DNA of 64,000 nt, taken from assembly GCF_001424025.1 (NCBI RefSeq), contig NZ_LMPZ01000002.1, positions 230,446-294,445 on the forward strand, read 5' to 3'. Each line of letters begins with the position of its first letter. Within the stretch, counting starts at the first letter, position 1. Below the pieces are notes generated by a model. The model was not told the origin of the DNA. It made no database searches and was given only the letters and a program-made list of their open reading frames with translations. This document shows positions 61,272 through 64,000 of this stretch, piece after piece. Both the position numbers and the translations under genes were made by a program. Source of the stretch: Brevundimonas sp. Leaf363 (GTDB taxonomy: Bacteria > Pseudomonadota > Alphaproteobacteria > Caulobacterales > Caulobacteraceae).

Positions 61272-64000
61272 ATGCCGACCAACCTTGCCGGACCGGGTGA
61301 TTTCGACTCTGGCCAGCCATCCTGGCTGTTCGGCAACGACACGCGCGGCGGCACCTCCAGCAACCCGGATTCCTTCACGATCGAGGGCGCGGCCGGGCAG
61401 ATCGCGCGCGACGGATCGAGCTGGGGCGTGGGCGCAACCCTGACCTTCGCCTTCCGCTCGACGGCGCCGGGAACCATGCCCGACGACACCACGGGCTTCA
61501 GCCAGTTCAACGCCGCCCAGATCGCCGCCACCCTGCTGGCGCTGCAGGCCTGGTCCGACGTGGCCAACATCAACTTCACGCGCGTCGGTTCGGGGACGTC
61601 GGGTTCGGGCGCCTTTTCGAACAACGCCACCCTCCTGTTCTCCAACTACAGCGACGGCTCCGACGGCGCGGCGGCCTTCGCCTACATGGCTCCGTACGGC
61701 GCTCGCGGCGGCCGGGGTACGGGTGATGTCGAGGGCGACAGCTGGTACAACAACTCGCTGGCCTACAACGCCACCCCTGTGCTGGGCGGCTATGGTCGCA
61801 TGGTGCTGATCCACGAAATCGGCCATGCGCTGGGTCTGTCGCACCCGGGCGACTACAACGCCGGCGATGGTGATCCGTCCTACGCCGACGCCGAGTATCG
61901 CGAGGACAGCACCCAGTACACGGTGATGAGCTATTGGTCCGAGGCCGAGACCGGGGCCAACTTCCTCGGTTCGAGCGGTGGCCCCTACTATGCCGCTGCA
62001 CCGCTTCTGGACGACATCGCCGCGATCCAGATGCTCTACGGCGCGAACATGTCGACGCGCACAGGCGACACGACCTACGGCTTCAACTCCAACACCGGTC
62101 GCGATTTCTACTCCGCCGCCTCCGGCGCCGACAAACTCGTGTTCGCCGTCTGGGACGCGGGCGGTTACGACACCCTGGACTTCTCGGGCTATGGCCAGAC
62201 CCAGACGATCGACCTTCGTCAGGGCCAGTTCTCCAGCGTCGGCGGCCTCATCGGCAACGTGTCCATCGCCCAGGGCGCCGTGATCGAACACGCCATCGGC
62301 GGGTCCGGCAACGACACCATGGTCGCGCAGGCCTATGCCGCGCCGGTCTTCGTGGCCGACATCACCAAGGCGCAGAGCACGGCCAACGTCAGCCGCGGCT
62401 CGGCCGTCTCGCTCGAAGGCCAATTCGGTCTTCAGTTCGACGTCAACATCATCTCGTCGACCGCCATCCCCCACGCGACCGTCAACGCGACGTCCGCAGG
62501 CGGCACGGACTACTATGCGGTGACCGTGGTCGCCGGACAGCAGATCACGATCGACATCGACTCCGCCAACACCTTCGACGCGTGGGTCACCATCCAGAAC
62601 AGCTCAGGATCGCGGCTGGCCTATGACGATGACGGTCCGCAGGACGCCGGCAGCGCCGCACCGCAGGATTCCTTCCTGACCTACACCTTCACCTCGGCGG
62701 GCACCTACTACATCGCCGTCGGCCAGTTTAAGGACAACAGCCTGAACGGCGATCCGCTGACGGCCGGCTCGCGATACACGCTGAACGTTTCGCTGACCGG
62801 CGAAGACGCGCCTGTCGGAACGCCGACGGGGTCGCGGCTCGATGGGGGCGCGGGCGACGACGTGCTCACGGGATCGGCGGGGGCCGACATCTTGAACGGC
62901 GGCTCAGGCGCCGACAGCATGAGCGGCGGCGCGGGCGACGACATCTACTATGTGGACGGCGGCAGCGACACGGTGCGCGAGGCCTCCGCCAGCGGCGGCT
63001 CCGACACGGTCCGCTCGGCGATTACCTACACATTGGGGGCAAATGTCGAAAACCTGATCCTGGACGGGACCGGCGGTCTGTCGGGCACGGGCAATGAACT
63101 GGCCAACCGCCTGACCGGCAACACCGGCGCCAATGCGCTGGACGGCAAGGCCGGCGCGGACGTCCTGATCGGGGGCGGCGGCGCGGACACGCTGACGGGT
63201 GGGTCGGGCGCGGATGTCTTCGTATGGAACAGCCTGTCTGATTCCACCTCAGCGTCGACCGACCTCGTCACCGACCTGAACGATGCGATCGACAAGCTGG
63301 ACTTCAGCAACATCGACGCCGACATCACCACAAGCGGCATGCAGGAGTTCACTAAGGTCAGCGCCTTCTCGCGCACGGCCGGCGAGCTGGTCATGACCTA
63401 CGACGCCACGACCAACACCACCTCGTTGACGGTGGATGTGGACGGCGACGGCGTTGCGGACATGCGGGTCAACTTCACCGGCGACCACAGCGCCTTCGGC
63501 GGCTTTGGATCAGCCGACGAGGGCATGGTGCTGACGGGGACGTCGGGCTCGGACATCCTGACCGGCGGCGCGGGGCGGGACACGCTGGACGGACGCGCCG
63601 GCGCGGACACCATGTCGGGCGGCCTGGGCGCCGACACCTACTATGTCGACAACGCCGGCGACCTGGTGATCGAGGCGGCGGGCGGCGGCGTCGATACGGT
63701 GTCCAGCTCGGTCAGCTTCCGGCTGGGCGCCTACGTCGAGAACCTGACCCTCACCGGCTCGGCCGGCACGGCGCGCGGGAACGACCTGGACAACATCCTG
63801 ATCGGCAACGCCCGCGACAACTTCATGCGCGGCGGCGCGGGCGCGGACACGATGTCGGGCTCGACCGGGGACGACCGCTACTACGTCGATAACGCGGGCG
63901 ATCAGGTGATCGAGCTGAGTTCGGAAGGCCGCGACTGGGTCTATAGCGAGATCAGCTGGACGCTGGGCGCCAACATCGAGGCCCTGACGCTGACGGGCGA
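61272..64000 (+). CDS. Serralysin-like metalloprotease with PPC domain and RTX repeats (partial)
   Basis: The frame from the ATG at 61272 is open to the window end (909 codons seen). The zinc site [11 protein letters not shown] is at 181-191 (HExxHxxGxxH) and the Met-turn is MSYW at 219, as in serralysins (peptidase M10B). After the first RTX-type stretch comes a PPC-like domain (about 400-515: [22 protein letters not shown] ... [16 protein letters not shown]) and then glycine/aspartate repeats such as [24 protein letters not shown]. There is no N-terminal signal peptide, fitting C-terminal type I secretion. The end, and thus the secretion signal, is outside the window. Confidence 0.9.
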   Translation, partial: MPTNLAGPGDFDSGQPSWLFGNDTRGGTSSNPDSFTIEGAAGQIARDGSSWGVGATLTFAFRSTAPGTMPDDTTGFSQFNAAQIAATLLALQAWSDVANINFTRVGSGTSGSGAFSNNATLLFSNYSDGSDGAAAFAYMAPYGARGGRGTGDVEGDSWYNNSLAYNATPVLGGYGRMVLIHEIGHALGLSHPGDYNAGDGDPSYADAEYREDSTQYTVMSYWSEAETGANFLGSSGGPYYAAAPLLDDIAAIQMLYGANMSTRTGDTTYGFNSNTGRDFYSAASGADKLVFAVWDAGGYDTLDFSGYGQTQTIDLRQGQFSSVGGLIGNVSIAQGAVIEHAIGGSGNDTMVAQAYAAPVFVADITKAQSTANVSRGSAVSLEGQFGLQFDVNIISSTAIPHATVNATSAGGTDYYAVTVVAGQQITIDIDSANTFDAWVTIQNSSGSRLAYDDDGPQDAGSAAPQDSFLTYTFTSAGTYYIAVGQFKDNSLNGDPLTAGSRYTLNVSLTGEDAPVGTPTGSRLDGGAGDDVLTGSAGADILNGGSGADSMSGGAGDDIYYVDGGSDTVREASASGGSDTVRSAITYTLGANVENLILDGTGGLSGTGNELANRLTGNTGANALDGKAGADVLIGGGGADTLTGGSGADVFVWNSLSDSTSASTDLVTDLNDAIDKLDFSNIDADITTSGMQEFTKVSAFSRTAGELVMTYDATTNTTSLTVDVDGDGVADMRVNFTGDHSAFGGFGSADEGMVLTGTSGSDILTGGAGRDTLDGRAGADTMSGGLGADTYYVDNAGDLVIEAAGGGVDTVSSSVSFRLGAYVENLTLTGSAGTARGNDLDNILIGNARDNFMRGGAGADTMSGSTGDDRYYVDNAGDQVIELSSEGRDWVYSEISWTLGANIEALTLTG
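62850..64000 (+). repeat. Tandem RTX calcium-binding and beta-roll repeats in the protease gene
   Basis: At least three copies of a roughly 70-80-residue unit: a GGxGxDxMSGG block, a [16 protein letters not shown] strand pair, then a [22 protein letters not shown] strand. They start near 62880, 63590 and 63825 and the array continues past the window end. Between the first and second copy is a segment of the serralysin C-terminal type ([21 protein letters not shown]). Confidence 0.8.

Overview
This 64 kb window is very GC-rich and densely coded, with short intergenic gaps, many 4-base ATGA-type overlaps and frequent GTG starts. Gene content and order point to an alphaproteobacterium of the Caulobacterales, most likely Brevundimonas or a close relative. 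The indicators are the ybgC-tolQRAB-pal-cpoB-tilS-ftsH order, cysG-DUF2849-cysI-cysH, a serralysin-type RTX protease and a plant-polymer locus. The genus is an inference from gene neighbourhoods; no rRNA or tRNA gene was seen.

Layout. 1-4750: the end of ccmI, an unrecognised helical protein, and a PepSY-like protein/response regulator/histidine kinase operon with a candidate tandem operator. 4800-11100: thiD, an 839-base gap without a convincing gene, an acyltransferase-3 membrane protein, a membrane protein paired with a winged-helix regulator, a small antisense gene beside folP, and a NagX-like membrane protein. 11130-20613 (minus strand): the cell-envelope block ybgC, a small membrane protein, tolQ-tolR-tolA-tolB-pal-cpoB, then tilS and ftsH. 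20698-31625: mixed housekeeping genes (AlkA-like glycosylase, TRIC channel, HNH nuclease, tldD, an EamA transporter, a cold-shock protein, an extensin-like protein, a serine hydrolase, ppk2, acs), with palindromic intergenic repeats.

31786-48377 is the most distinctive part: a compact locus that reads as a xyloglucan utilisation locus. It encodes GH97, a GH35-type beta-galactosidase with DUF5597-like C-terminus, a PA14-containing GH31 alpha-xylosidase lipoprotein, a CE20-like acetylesterase, a GH29 alpha-L-fucosidase, a GH74 endo-xyloglucanase, a KDPGal aldolase and a GH2 beta-galactosidase. Two divergent promoters inside it share the 11-mer TTTCACCTGTG, each with a nearby inverted half-site, suggesting one regulator. 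No TonB-dependent receptor or regulator for the locus lies in the window.

48378-54638: directly abutting the GH2 gene is an apparent 5-oxoproline (pyroglutamate) module: a single-chain ATP-dependent 5-oxoprolinase/hydantoinase, two membrane proteins of the DUF969 and DUF979 families, and a DUF2891 protein, translationally coupled. 54635-61135: a LysR regulator divergent from a sulfate/sulfite assimilation operon (cysG, DUF2849, sulfite reductase, a DUF934-CysH fusion, cysK). 61272-end: the first 909 codons of a secreted serralysin-like metalloprotease with RTX repeats that runs off the window.
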